This document shows, in pieces, positions 8,903 through 17,262 of a stretch of 64,000 bases of DNA. This DNA is from Thalassotalea sediminis (lineage in GTDB: Bacteria; Pseudomonadota; Gammaproteobacteria; Enterobacterales; Alteromonadaceae). The stretch spans positions 3,100,001-3,164,000 of the forward strand of contig NZ_AP027361.1 in the NCBI RefSeq assembly GCF_030295915.1, in the 5' to 3' direction. The translations under genes were made by a program, and so were the position numbers. The notes beneath the pieces were generated by a model. The model ran no database searches. It was not told the DNA's origin and worked only from the letters and a program-made list of their open reading frames with translations. Position 1 is the first letter of the stretch. Every line of letters starts with the position of its first letter.

Positions 8903-9034
8903 TTATAAAAATTTTGCTAACATACCGCCAATAACGATACCACTAGCAAACAAAAAAATAACCGCACTAATACCAGCTAAAGTTGCCAACGCTGATTGCT
9001 CAACAGCTGTTAATGATTTCCACCAAGATTTCAT
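8903..9034 (-). CDS. 43-residue single-pass membrane protein
   Basis: This small ORF encodes MKSWWKSLTAVEQSALATLA and continues as one hydrophobic helix rich in small residues (FASGIVIGGMLAKFL). AGAGG lies 7 bases before the ATG. It starts 9 bases after the stop of the HTH gene, in the same direction, and is the third member of a cluster in which each product ends in a glycine-rich transmembrane helix. No family is recognised. The tight spacing, ribosome site and shared architecture argue that it is a real gene. Confidence 0.65.
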   Translation of the reverse strand: MKSWWKSLTAVEQSALATLAGISAVIFLFASGIVIGGMLAKFL

Positions 9035-9043
9035 AATAAACCT

Positions 9044-9373
9044 CTACTTAAATAATGTTTGTACGAGAAGCGTAATCAAAACACCAATAACAAGGCCACA
9101 AGCACCTGCTAACATTAATGCTTTTCGCTTATACTGAGGGGTAATATCGACAATACACTCTATCACTTCAACCTGATTTTTGTGCGCTAACAACGTTGCT
9201 TGTTCTTGCTCAAAAACAGCGGCTAAAGCCATTAAGGTATCTTTTGAACTATTGCCATACCTTTCAACACGTTGAATCGTACGAAGACTAACACCGCAAG
9301 CATCAGCTAAATGCTGTTGTGTCCATGCCTTGCTTGTGCGTAATTGTTTAATTCTCTCTGCGTTAATATCCAT
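9044..9373 (-). CDS. XRE-type helix-turn-helix protein with a C-terminal membrane helix
   Basis: The 109 residues begin with a Cro/C1-type HTH (about 5-55: RIKQLRTSKAWTQQHLADACGVS, recognition helix LRTIQRVE). A short linker follows, and a single hydrophobic helix lies at the C-terminus (GACGLVIGVLITLLVQTLF, about 89-107). It is therefore a membrane-tethered DNA-binding protein. Its partners are the proteins encoded 25 bases upstream and 9 bases downstream, both with similar terminal helices. The signal and target genes are unknown. Confidence 0.8.
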   Translation of the reverse strand: MDINAERIKQLRTSKAWTQQHLADACGVSLRTIQRVERYGNSSKDTLMALAAVFEQEQATLLAHKNQVEVIECIVDITPQYKRKALMLAGACGLVIGVLITLLVQTLFK

Positions 9374-9398
9374 AAATATACTCTAGTTCCAACCCTGC

Positions 9399-9839
9399 TT
9401 ACAAAAACAGCGTTGTGATCATATCAACACTTATATAGCCAATAACCCCGCCTATTAACCCGCAAAGTAACAACCAAGGTAAGAATGTTTTATCTTTAAG
9501 TTGATAACGCTTTTTCAGCACTTGCTTCTGCGTCGCCACATGCGTCCCATCAGCAATGAATGTGCAATGCACTTTGCCCGTCAACAAATTCGCCATCGTT
9601 ATTTCTATTTCTACCACACGATTTGCGATATTCAACGTTTGGCAGGACTTCCGTCGTAAACTACGCTGCGAAACAATTAATTCGTTATTAACATAAATAT
9701 TTTCCTTTCCCGATAACGCTGAACAATGCACATGAATGTGATGTTCATCTATCGTACAGTAAAAATGGTAGCCTTTTCGATAGCCCACTTCGGGGGTTGT
9801 TGTTCCGCTCATATCCGTTTGCATATGTTCGTTGTTCAT
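9399..9839 (-). CDS. Uncharacterised protein with a C-terminal membrane helix
   Basis: The chosen start is the ATG at 9837-9839, giving MNNEHMQTDMSG and 146 residues. It has AGGAAA 6 bases upstream, whereas the longer reading frame to 9941 begins with cysteine-rich sequence and no good ribosome site. The body is soluble and beta-rich (YHFYCTIDEHHIHVHCSALSG, then VVEIEITMANLLTGKVHC). The end is a glycine-rich hydrophobic helix (LLLCGLIGGVIGYISVDMI). No family was recognised. As first gene of a three-gene operon with a membrane HTH protein, it might sense or regulate it. Confidence 0.6.
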   Translation of the reverse strand: MNNEHMQTDMSGTTTPEVGYRKGYHFYCTIDEHHIHVHCSALSGKENIYVNNELIVSQRSLRRKSCQTLNIANRVVEIEITMANLLTGKVHCTFIADGTHVATQKQVLKKRYQLKDKTFLPWLLLCGLIGGVIGYISVDMITTLFL

Positions 9840-9977
9840 TGCATTTCCTGTTGTAATGTCACTTCGAAAACAAGTACACCATAAACACGTTATTTGATCT
9901 GCGACATGCTTATGACAGGACAATAAATTGTCATATGACATTCGGTGTCACATTTTATATTTAGTTGAAATTAAAGC

Positions 9978-10002
9978 AAAAAAAAAGCGCTTAGCGCTTT
10001 TT
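9978..10002 (-). terminator. Rho-independent terminator of argR
   Basis: AAGCGC and GCGCTT arms form a short GC stem. On the minus strand it is followed by a run of nine T, just after the argR stop. Confidence 0.85.
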
Positions 10003-10009
10003 CTTCTAT

Positions 10010-10480
10010 TTAGACATCAAGCAGTCGTTTAATATCTTCTGTCGTTTGATCTATGCGACTAACATCCATTGGCGCGATAAAAATCGTATCATCACCAGCC
10101 AACGTACCTAAAATGCCTGCAGATTCTCCCATACTGTCCAACATACGAGAAATCAACGGTGCACCACCAATACCTGTTTTAACAATAATTTGCATATTAT
10201 TGTGTTTAACACTGGCGACAACAGATTGGATCGCTTGGCGGGATTTAGGGATCGCCAATTCATCTGGAAGAATATATACCACTTGGCTGCTTGCATTTCG
10301 CATTTTTACAGCACCAAGCTTAGATAACAAACGCGAGATTTTTGCCTGAGACATATTTTTAAAACCCTGCTCAGCGAGTGCAGCAGCAAGTTGTCCCTGT
10401 GAACCGTAACATTGTTCTTTCAATAATGTTTTAAAGGCCGTAATTAATTCAGCTTCGTTTTTCTTGCGAATAGATGTCAT
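10010..10480 (-). CDS. argR: Arginine repressor
   Basis: ArgR is a hexameric arginine-responsive repressor of arginine biosynthesis and a cofactor in plasmid dimer resolution. The 156-residue protein has the winged HTH N-terminal domain (GSQGQLAAALAEQGFKNMSQAKISRLL) and the C-terminal oligomerisation and arginine-binding domain, including GTLAGDDTIFIAP with the Asp pair that binds arginine. Length and motifs match gammaproteobacterial ArgR. It has its own terminator. No clear canonical ARG box was found in its 234-base upstream gap. Confidence 0.96.
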   Translation of the reverse strand: MTSIRKKNEAELITAFKTLLKEQCYGSQGQLAAALAEQGFKNMSQAKISRLLSKLGAVKMRNASSQVVYILPDELAIPKSRQAIQSVVASVKHNNMQIIVKTGIGGAPLISRMLDSMGESAGILGTLAGDDTIFIAPMDVSRIDQTTEDIKRLLDV

Positions 10481-10714
10481 TATCTTTCTTACATCAATTA
10501 TAAATGGAATTATTGATATTTTAACGAGTTTTTAGCTGGTTGTCCTTTACTTTATTCATTCTTTTTATAAGTTCTATCACTTGATAGTTCTGAATAGTTG
10601 CCACGTTGGTCAAGATAAATATTAACCGACAGTGAATATTTATACAGTTTAATTGTAATCCGCTGATGTGTGCATTAATGTATGCCTTGATTTTAAAATA
10701 ACATACGGCAAAAC

Positions 10715-11497
10715 ATGATAAAAATCGCACTGTCCTCAATGATATTATTACTCTTCATTTCTGGTTGCCAGCATCCGAAAACGATGCCAAAAAAGACAGA
10801 GCCTTCACATGTAAGGCGTGGCGAAACGGTAATTATTGGCGATCATGAGAACAAAGCACAACAATTTCCTCAACATTACATTATCGAAGGCCCATTTAAC
10901 AACAAAACCGTTGCATTAACATTTGACGATGGCCCCTCTGAACACACACTATCGCTACTTAATGTGTTAAAAAAACACCACGTTAAGGCAACATTTTTTA
11001 TGTTAGGGAATCAAATGCAACAATACCCTAAAATTGTTCAATCTGTCGTCAATAACGGGCATGAAATTGCTAATCACTCTTGGGATCATGACGATATGCT
11101 TAACTATAAAAATATCGATTTGTTTTGGCAAAACCAAGTTAATAAGCAAATTAAGATAACGCAAAAAATTATAGGTAAAACACCACGATTATTTAGGCCA
11201 CCTTTTGGTCGTATTTCTTCACAACAAGTCCAGTTTCTCGCGCAGCAAAACATAAAAACAATTATTTGGTCTATCGACACTCAAGATTGGAATGAGCAAA
11301 CCAACTCGGTCAATAATTTAGTTAAAGCGGCTACTCAGTATATGCACCCTGAAGCCATTATACTGATGCATGATGGCGGCGGAAATCGTAAAAACACAGT
11401 CAAATCGTTAGCTGCGATTATCAATCATTATACCGAGCATGGATATCAATTTGTTACCGTGTCAGACTTACTTAATACAGACGCCTATCATGAGTAA
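10715..11497 (+). CDS. Lipoprotein polysaccharide deacetylase (NodB domain)
   Basis: The 260-residue protein has a lipoprotein signal ending FISGC, with the lipidated cysteine at 18. It then carries a carbohydrate esterase family 4 domain: motif 1 TFDDGP (Asp71 base, Asp72 metal), motif 2 HSWDH (121-125, metal histidines), motif 3 RPPFG and motif 5 IILMHDGGG. Such enzymes remove acetyl groups from chitin-oligomers, peptidoglycan or exopolysaccharide. The membrane-anchored form suggests action on envelope or periplasmic glycans. The substrate is open. Convergent with gcdH five bases on. Confidence 0.88.
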   Translation: MIKIALSSMILLLFISGCQHPKTMPKKTEPSHVRRGETVIIGDHENKAQQFPQHYIIEGPFNNKTVALTFDDGPSEHTLSLLNVLKKHHVKATFFMLGNQMQQYPKIVQSVVNNGHEIANHSWDHDDMLNYKNIDLFWQNQVNKQIKITQKIIGKTPRLFRPPFGRISSQQVQFLAQQNIKTIIWSIDTQDWNEQTNSVNNLVKAATQYMHPEAIILMHDGGGNRKNTVKSLAAIINHYTEHGYQFVTVSDLLNTDAYHE

Positions 11498-11502
11498 GCA
11501 TG

Positions 11503-12678
11503 TTAATAAAAAGCTTGAATGCCTGTTTGTGCTCGCCCCAGAATCAGCGCGTGAATATCATGAGTCCCCTCATACGTATTGACAGCTTCTAAGTTCATCA
11601 CGTGACGAATCACATGAAACTCATCAGCAATACCATTACCACCATGCATATCTCTTGCGGTACGCGCTATATCAAGTGCTTTTCCGCAAGAATTACGTTT
11701 GATCAACGAAATCGCTTGCGGTGCCAACTTGTCAGTATCCATCAGTCTCCCGGCTTGCAAAACCGCAAATAAGCCTGTTGTTATATCCGTTTGCATATCT
11801 GCAAGTTTCTTTTGGATCAGTTGCGTGGCGGCAAGTGGCTTACCAAACTGCTTCCTATCCAACGTATACTGTCTAGATGCATGCCAACAAAACTCAGCCG
11901 CACCTAAAGCTCCCCATGAAATGCCATATCGCGCTTTATTCAAACATCCAAATGGACCTGATAAACCACGTGCTTTCGGTAATATTTGATTTTCGGGAAT
12001 AAATACATTGTCCATAACAATTTCACCGGTTATAGACGCTCGCAATGAAAACTTACCTGCTATTTTCGGTGCAGTTAAACCTTCCATACCTTTTTCCAGA
12101 ATAAACCCTCTGATCTCACCATCCAGCTTAGCCCAAACAATAAATATATCAGCAATAGGCGCGTTCGTTATCCATGTTTTATTTCCCGTTATACGGTAAC
12201 CATCAGGAACTTTTATTGCGCGTGTCGCTAAACTGGCAGGATCAGAGCCTGAATCGGGCTCTGTTAGGCCAAAACACCCAATGAGTTCACCCGTTGCTAA
12301 TTTCGGTAAATACTGTGTCTTTTGTGCCTCACTTCCATAAGCGTATATAGGATGCATAACTAAAGAAGATTGCACACTCATAGCACTTCGATAGCCACTG
12401 TCTACACGCTCAACTTCACGCGCAATTAGACCATAACTGACATAATTGGTGTTGGCACATCCATATATTTCTGGCAAAGTACAGCCGAGTAAACCTAATG
12501 CGCCGAGTTCGCGCATAATTTCAACATCAAACGTTTCGCTTCGATTTGCTGCTATAATTCGTGGCATCAACTTTTCTTGGCAATATTGTTGTGCTGTTTC
12601 TCGAATAAGACGCTCTTCATCTAAGAGAAGTTCATCAAAATGTAATGGATCCTGCCAATTAAAACTCATGTCTTTCAT
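11503..12678 (-). CDS. gcdH: Glutaryl-CoA dehydrogenase (acyl-CoA dehydrogenase family)
   Basis: This FAD enzyme oxidises and decarboxylates glutaryl-CoA to crotonyl-CoA in lysine and tryptophan breakdown. Its 391 residues show [16 protein letters not shown], the FAD/substrate loop, and the end [18 protein letters not shown]. In that end Glu370 is the catalytic base and [11 protein letters not shown] is diagnostic for glutaryl-CoA rather than straight-chain acyl-CoA. The start is the ATG at 12676-12678, with AAGG 8 bases upstream, rather than the GTG one codon earlier. A LysR gene is divergent from it. Confidence 0.9.
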   Translation of the reverse strand: MKDMSFNWQDPLHFDELLLDEERLIRETAQQYCQEKLMPRIIAANRSETFDVEIMRELGALGLLGCTLPEIYGCANTNYVSYGLIAREVERVDSGYRSAMSVQSSLVMHPIYAYGSEAQKTQYLPKLATGELIGCFGLTEPDSGSDPASLATRAIKVPDGYRITGNKTWITNAPIADIFIVWAKLDGEIRGFILEKGMEGLTAPKIAGKFSLRASITGEIVMDNVFIPENQILPKARGLSGPFGCLNKARYGISWGALGAAEFCWHASRQYTLDRKQFGKPLAATQLIQKKLADMQTDITTGLFAVLQAGRLMDTDKLAPQAISLIKRNSCGKALDIARTARDMHGGNGIADEFHVIRHVMNLEAVNTYEGTHDIHALILGRAQTGIQAFY

Positions 12679-12821
12679 CACTCATACCTTAGCATTATTG
12701 TTTAGCTTACTAACACAAGTACTCAGGTCACTTAGTACAACTACAACAACAATAATCATTCATGATACGCAGCATACGTAATTTCATGTTAAAGTTAAAA
12801 TATAGTTTTTCTCTACCTGTT

Positions 12822-12836
12822 ATAGATATAAACTAT
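12822..12836. promoter_or_regulatory. LysR-type T-N11-A operator candidate
   Basis: ATAG-N7-CTAT forms a 15-bp palindrome that fits the LysR box T-N11-A. It lies 29 bases before the LysR gene ATG in the divergent gcdH promoter region. A second wider inverted repeat, TATAGTTT (12801-12808) with AAACTATA (12830-12837), overlaps it, which suggests paired recognition and activation half-sites. Confidence 0.5.
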
Positions 12837-12864
12837 AACTATTAGTCACCTTCTGTAGGATATT

Positions 12865-13728
12865 ATGGACTTAAAACAACTGAAATACTTTACCGCTGTT
12901 TATGAAAACGGTAGTTTCAATGCTGCTGCAAAAGCCTGTTTTATCGCGCAGCCATCCATATCAACAGCAATTGCACAACTAGAAGCTGAACTGCAACACC
13001 CTTTATTCATTCGCCAGTCTACAGGGGTAAGTGTTACCGACGAAGGTAAGCAACTTTACGCTATGGCAAAACAACTGCTTGGGCAGGCACAAGCGATTAA
13101 ATCGAGTTTTACCCAACAAGATACAAAAACTGAATTTGCACTGGGCGTTACCAAAGGATTGGGAGTAGCGCGAATGAGTCAATTACTAAAAACATTTATT
13201 TCGCGTGAAACCAATATGTCATTAACGCTTGTACCACAAGACGCGCAATGTCACGCACGGATCATCACAAAAGATGAGCTCACTTCTACTGAAAGTTATG
13301 AAACAATATGGCAAGAAGAATTCGTACTCGCATTGCCTCTTAATCATCCACTTGCATTAAAGCGTAACGTTACCCTAGCTGATTTACAGGAGATAGATTT
13401 AATACAACGAACACCTTGTAGTGCTTGGCAAACATTATCGCGTGAATTATCACTGGCAAAAGTTTCGCCACGTATTCGCGCGAAAATACAAACGATTGAT
13501 TATGCTATAGGTCTAGTAAAAGCGGGTCTAGGCGGTGCAATTGTGCCAGCACATAAAGAAGTCATCGAAATAGCTGATCTTTGCTTCAAAAATATACAAG
13601 GCCTAAATCTAAAACGAGAAATTGTTTTGGCATATCAAACGCCTTCCCCTTTGCTTAACAGCCTTAAAAGTATCGTCAGTCATGCACATACTGAACATTT
13701 GCCCGAGTTTTTTTCTTACAATTTTTAA
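12865..13728 (+). CDS. LysR family transcriptional regulator
   Basis: The 287-residue protein has a standard LysR N-terminal HTH (MDLKQLKYFTAVYENGSFNA, then AQPSISTAIAQLEAEL) and a periplasmic-binding-protein-like effector domain. Its divergent placement next to gcdH suggests it controls glutaryl-CoA (lysine) catabolism, as similar LysR genes do beside gcdH in other proteobacteria. The effector is unknown. A T-N11-A box lies just upstream, consistent with autoregulation. Confidence 0.87.
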   Translation: MDLKQLKYFTAVYENGSFNAAAKACFIAQPSISTAIAQLEAELQHPLFIRQSTGVSVTDEGKQLYAMAKQLLGQAQAIKSSFTQQDTKTEFALGVTKGLGVARMSQLLKTFISRETNMSLTLVPQDAQCHARIITKDELTSTESYETIWQEEFVLALPLNHPLALKRNVTLADLQEIDLIQRTPCSAWQTLSRELSLAKVSPRIRAKIQTIDYAIGLVKAGLGGAIVPAHKEVIEIADLCFKNIQGLNLKREIVLAYQTPSPLLNSLKSIVSHAHTEHLPEFFSYNF

Positions 13729-13738
13729 ACATTTTGGT

Positions 13739-13763
13739 CATTCAGTATACTGCCATTCAGTAT
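13739..13763 (+). promoter_or_regulatory. Direct repeat CATTCAGTAT upstream of the mipA cassette
   Basis: CATTCAGTAT occurs at 13739-13748 and again, identical, at 13754-13763, giving a 15-base period in the leader of the MipA/OmpV operon. OmpR-type regulators bind tandem direct repeats and the operon encodes one, so autoregulation is plausible. The first copy begins just past the lysR stop. Confidence 0.4.
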
Positions 13764-13865
13764 TACAATTTGTTAACATGCTGCCTTTCTTGGCCATTGT
13801 GTGGTTCAAAGCGCACATTCAATATAAAAAATAGAAGCAAATTAAGCATCATAGGAACGCCCCAC

Positions 13866-14717
13866 ATGACGAGAACGCTCATCACCATTATCGCCTTTTT
13901 GATGTGCGCAAATGTAGTTGCTAACGAAAAAAAACCAGAAAATCAAAGTACCGTATTTAATGAAACCTTTAGCTGGCAAGCACAGTTAGGTTTATCCGCC
14001 TATTATACTGATATTTTGTTAACCGACGTCGAACAATCAGACCTCAAGAGTTACCTTACTGTACCGTTTCTTTTTGATTTCTATTATAAAGGCTTTTTCA
14101 TTCAATCGAACCATCGTCGCTCGGAAAGCTTTGCCCTTGGTGCTGAGCTTGGTTATCAACTCATCGTTGAAGATGATTGGGAGCTCGATATTATTAGCAA
14201 GGCCTATATTACCGGAATATCACCCAGTAAAATAATGGACCTTGCAGATAAAGAAATTGCCAGCATAAAAGGACTCGACAAGCGAGATGTTGGTGAAGGT
14301 ATCGGATTACGATATACCCGATATTTTCAAAGTAGTCAGCTTTCAATAGATGTTGCAAATTTAGCGATACCAAGCGACGCTAAAGGTTGGCTTTTTGAAG
14401 CATTTTATAGCCACCTTGTGCCGTATAGAAACTGGGATATTTACCTGAACGCAAGTTTAAGCTACTACCCTGAGACCATGATGGATTATTATTATGGAAT
14501 AAGAAGTCATGAAGTATCAGCAATTAGGCCTTTATACCAAGCAAGTGGTGCTCTCAAAGGCCAACTAGAAGCATTTGTTCAACGCCCTATTTCAGAATCG
14601 TGGACCTTTAATGCTGGGGTTAGCTTTAGCAAATATTCCGATAACCTTTCTGACAGCCCAATTATAGAAAAATCTCATAGTGTTACTGCGATGTTAGGAG
14701 TGCTCTATGTATTTTAA
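13866..14717 (+). CDS. MipA/OmpV family outer-membrane protein
   Basis: The start chosen is MTRTLITIIAFLMCANVVAN at 13866, with AGGAA upstream. It gives a signal peptide ending VAN and a 283-residue protein. The longer frame from 13734 adds sequence unlike a protein start. The mature part is rich in amphipathic beta strands and ends VTAMLGVLYVF with a terminal phenylalanine, as in outer-membrane barrels. MipA was described as an MltA-interacting scaffold in E. coli, and OmpV as an outer-membrane protein. The next three genes follow in one operon, with a 10-base overlap to the next. Confidence 0.8.
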   Translation: MTRTLITIIAFLMCANVVANEKKPENQSTVFNETFSWQAQLGLSAYYTDILLTDVEQSDLKSYLTVPFLFDFYYKGFFIQSNHRRSESFALGAELGYQLIVEDDWELDIISKAYITGISPSKIMDLADKEIASIKGLDKRDVGEGIGLRYTRYFQSSQLSIDVANLAIPSDAKGWLFEAFYSHLVPYRNWDIYLNASLSYYPETMMDYYYGIRSHEVSAIRPLYQASGALKGQLEAFVQRPISESWTFNAGVSFSKYSDNLSDSPIIEKSHSVTAMLGVLYVF

Positions 14718-15117
14718 CCACAGCAAAGGAACTGCATGGTTGTTATTACTCATATTGTTATTTATCAGTAGTCTATTAAACGCACAAGAAGTACCAGATA
14801 AGCAAGTATTACTGACAACTACCCCTAACAATTGTGTAACGCTTCGTCAGGGGCGCACATGCTACGCTAAAGTTAATATGCGTTGGCAAACGCAAGTGGT
14901 AGGCAACTATTGCTTGCAAGTTAAAGCGTCTGGTCAAACGTTACAATGTTGGCGTAATAGTAAAAAAAATCAATGGACTTTTGAGTTTCAAGCCCGTGAA
15001 AAAGTTGATTATCAACTGGTTACACTTGAGGCTCAAACCGTATTGGCAGAGACAAGCGTGAACGTAAGTTGGGTACACAAAGCAACACCAAGAAAACGTC
15101 GCTGGCGACTCTTTTAA
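14707..15117 (+). CDS. DUF3019 secreted protein
   Basis: The 136-residue protein has a signal peptide (about 1-26, ending LNA) and a small beta-rich domain with four conserved cysteines: NCVTLRQGRTCYAKVNMRWQ and then GNYCLQVKASGQTLQCW. This fits the DUF3019 family, usually found with MipA/OmpV and a two-component pair. The start codon lies within the end of the MipA gene, and the C-terminus is basic (RKRRWRLF). The function is unknown and probably periplasmic. Confidence 0.75.
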   Translation: MYFNHSKGTAWLLLLILLFISSLLNAQEVPDKQVLLTTTPNNCVTLRQGRTCYAKVNMRWQTQVVGNYCLQVKASGQTLQCWRNSKKNQWTFEFQAREKVDYQLVTLEAQTVLAETSVNVSWVHKATPRKRRWRLF

Positions 15118-15132
15118 CAAGGTAGAAACGTC

Positions 15133-15834
15133 ATGTTAAATTCACAAAAAATACTCTTAGTTGAAGATGATTTATCATTGGCTGATTGGGTAAAAGAATA
15201 CCTTGAAGAACAAGGCTTCCATGTAAAACATGTTGCCCGCGGTGATGAAGTGGCCGACGAATTTATACGCTATGCGCCAGATGTTGTTCTCCTCGATATT
15301 ATGTTGCCCGCATTAAGTGGGATAGAAGTATGTCGTTTATTGAGGCAGCAATCTAATGTACCGATAATTATGCTTACAGCAAGGGCTGATGAATTTGACG
15401 AAGTTATTGGTTTTGAAGCTGGGGCAAATGACTATGTCATTAAACCCGTAAGACCAAGAGCATTGTTAGCAAGAATACACAGCGCCTTAAAACACCAACC
15501 TACTGAAGTTAAAGATGTGAGTGCTATAAAGCTAGGTAAACTTCACATTAACGGGGAGGCCAACCGCGTTACTTATAAAGGTGAAGAGGTTGAACTTTCT
15601 ACAAGCTTATTCGCATTTCTGTGGTATTTGGCAAGTCATGCTGGTGAAGTAGTTGATCGAGACAGTGTTTTCAAAACACTTAAAGGTCGCGAATATGATG
15701 GGCAAGATCGCCGCTTTGATGTCATGTTATCGACATTAAGAAAAATATTTAACGATGACCCTCAAAGCCCAAAGAAATTCAAAACTGTTTGGGGTAAAGG
15801 CTATTTATTCGTTGCTGATGCTTGGAACGATTAG
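15133..15834 (+). CDS. OmpR-family response regulator
   Basis: The 233 residues hold a receiver domain (phospho-acceptor Asp55 in VVLLDIMLPA, acidic pair at 11-13, switch lysine in NDYVIKPV) and a winged-helix DNA-binding domain (RRFDVMLSTLRKIFNDDPQSPK). The kinase ATG starts 2 bases after its stop, so the two are a pair. It probably senses envelope stress or a cationic molecule and controls the upstream mipA/DUF3019 genes, an inference from gene order. Confidence 0.92.
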   Translation: MLNSQKILLVEDDLSLADWVKEYLEEQGFHVKHVARGDEVADEFIRYAPDVVLLDIMLPALSGIEVCRLLRQQSNVPIIMLTARADEFDEVIGFEAGANDYVIKPVRPRALLARIHSALKHQPTEVKDVSAIKLGKLHINGEANRVTYKGEEVELSTSLFAFLWYLASHAGEVVDRDSVFKTLKGREYDGQDRRFDVMLSTLRKIFNDDPQSPKKFKTVWGKGYLFVADAWND

Positions 15835-15836
15835 CG

Positions 15837-17135
15837 ATGAAACGACTCTTCATTAGCATTATTTTTGCTGTCTTTGGTTCGTTATTTTTAATCGGCTGGG
15901 GACTAGATATGTTAATTGAAAAAAATGCGACTAACGAAGAACAACCTGAAATAAAAATTTACCAACAGCTTATCGAAGGTGTCGCACAAGAGCTTGATTT
16001 AGTAGCAGAGCAGAAAATTAATACTAAATTAGCCAAAATCGCACAACATTACGCTTTAACAGTAAGCATAGAAGAAACCGCTGCCATTGCATTACCTGAA
16101 CCACTGTTTTCACAATTATCTGAACCAGGTGGTTTACTGTTGGCATCTGAACAACAAGCTTATTTGCTCAAACGACTTGCAAACACACCACAATTTCTAG
16201 TAAAGCTGCAAATCCCCTTTGAACAAGAAGAAAACCTTCGTTTAAATGCATTATTCACTGCCATTTTATACTTAGGCGTCGGCAGTATCATCGTCTTGTG
16301 GCTTTTACCTTTAGCGAGACGTCTGTACTTGCTTACTAACGCTGCTGAGCGCATAGGTAAAGGGGAGCAAAATGTACGTGTTAACCTTAGCCGTTTTTCC
16401 TATATATATCCGCTGGAAAGTCGTTTTAATCAAATGGCGGCTCAAATTGAAAAACTAATGGCCGACAATAAATTGCTAGCTCGAAGCTTATCACATGATA
16501 TACGAACACCTATGAGCTGTTTACGTTTTGGCATGGATGCAGCACTCGATTCAGACAGTATTGACAAAAAGAATAGCTACCTCAAACGTATGGATATCGA
16601 ATTAACAAGAATGGAAGACATGACGTCAGCATTTTTATCGTATGCGAGTATGGAAAGACAAGGAATACACCTAAAGTTTGAGCCCATTAACGCAAAAGCC
16701 TTTGTTGACCGTATTTGTAGTGAATTTCAAACATTAGCACAGCAACATAAAGTATCGCTGACATGTAAAAATATGACTAATGATGCCGTAATAAATGCCG
16801 ACCAATATTGGTTAAATAGAGCGCTTCAGAATTTACTGACCAATGCGATTCATTACGCGAAAACACAAGTATTAATGTCAACAACTGTTGTACAAAAAAA
16901 ATTGCAAATCGTCATAGAAGATGATGGTAAAGGCATTGAAAAAGAAAAATTTACCGTTATTTTTGATCCTTTTGTCAAACTCGATGTTGATCGTTCTCGC
17001 GAGCAAGGTCATTTTGGCTTAGGTTTGGCGATATGCCACAAAGTCGCTCATTGGCACAAAGGTGATATTTCAGCTGGGTTTTCAACGAATCTTCACGGCG
17101 CTAAATTCACATTAGCCATTCCGCTTACTCATTAA
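15837..17135 (+). CDS. Membrane histidine kinase partner of the OmpR-type regulator
   Basis: The start is the ATG at 15837 (432 residues) rather than the in-frame TTG at 15822. Two membrane helices (about 5-24 and 137-160) flank a periplasmic domain of about 110 residues. HAMP follows, then HisKA with SLSHDIRTPMSCLRFG (phospho-histidine in SHDIRTP). The HATPase has LQNLLTNAIHYA (N box), EDDGKGI (G1) and GHFGLGLAIC (G2). The architecture resembles RstB-like kinases. The signal is unknown. Confidence 0.92.
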   Translation: MKRLFISIIFAVFGSLFLIGWGLDMLIEKNATNEEQPEIKIYQQLIEGVAQELDLVAEQKINTKLAKIAQHYALTVSIEETAAIALPEPLFSQLSEPGGLLLASEQQAYLLKRLANTPQFLVKLQIPFEQEENLRLNALFTAILYLGVGSIIVLWLLPLARRLYLLTNAAERIGKGEQNVRVNLSRFSYIYPLESRFNQMAAQIEKLMADNKLLARSLSHDIRTPMSCLRFGMDAALDSDSIDKKNSYLKRMDIELTRMEDMTSAFLSYASMERQGIHLKFEPINAKAFVDRICSEFQTLAQQHKVSLTCKNMTNDAVINADQYWLNRALQNLLTNAIHYAKTQVLMSTTVVQKKLQIVIEDDGKGIEKEKFTVIFDPFVKLDVDRSREQGHFGLGLAICHKVAHWHKGDISAGFSTNLHGAKFTLAIPLTH

Positions 17136-17262
17136 GCTTCAAACAACATAATTGATGCAATTGTAATTGGCTGTGCGCTTAACACTATGCCTTTTGCATG
17201 CTTGCATTCATATATCGATACAAGTAACGTTAGTTAAATGCTATCTGATCACCTCTTGTATT

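Noticed and set aside
10481..10530. TCAAT/ATTGA inverted sequence as an ARG box
   Set aside because: It does not match the TGAAT-type ArgR half-sites, so it was not called.
10521..10739. 72-residue ORF in the argR-deacetylase gap
   Set aside because: AT-rich, low quality, overlaps the deacetylase start and lacks a ribosome site.
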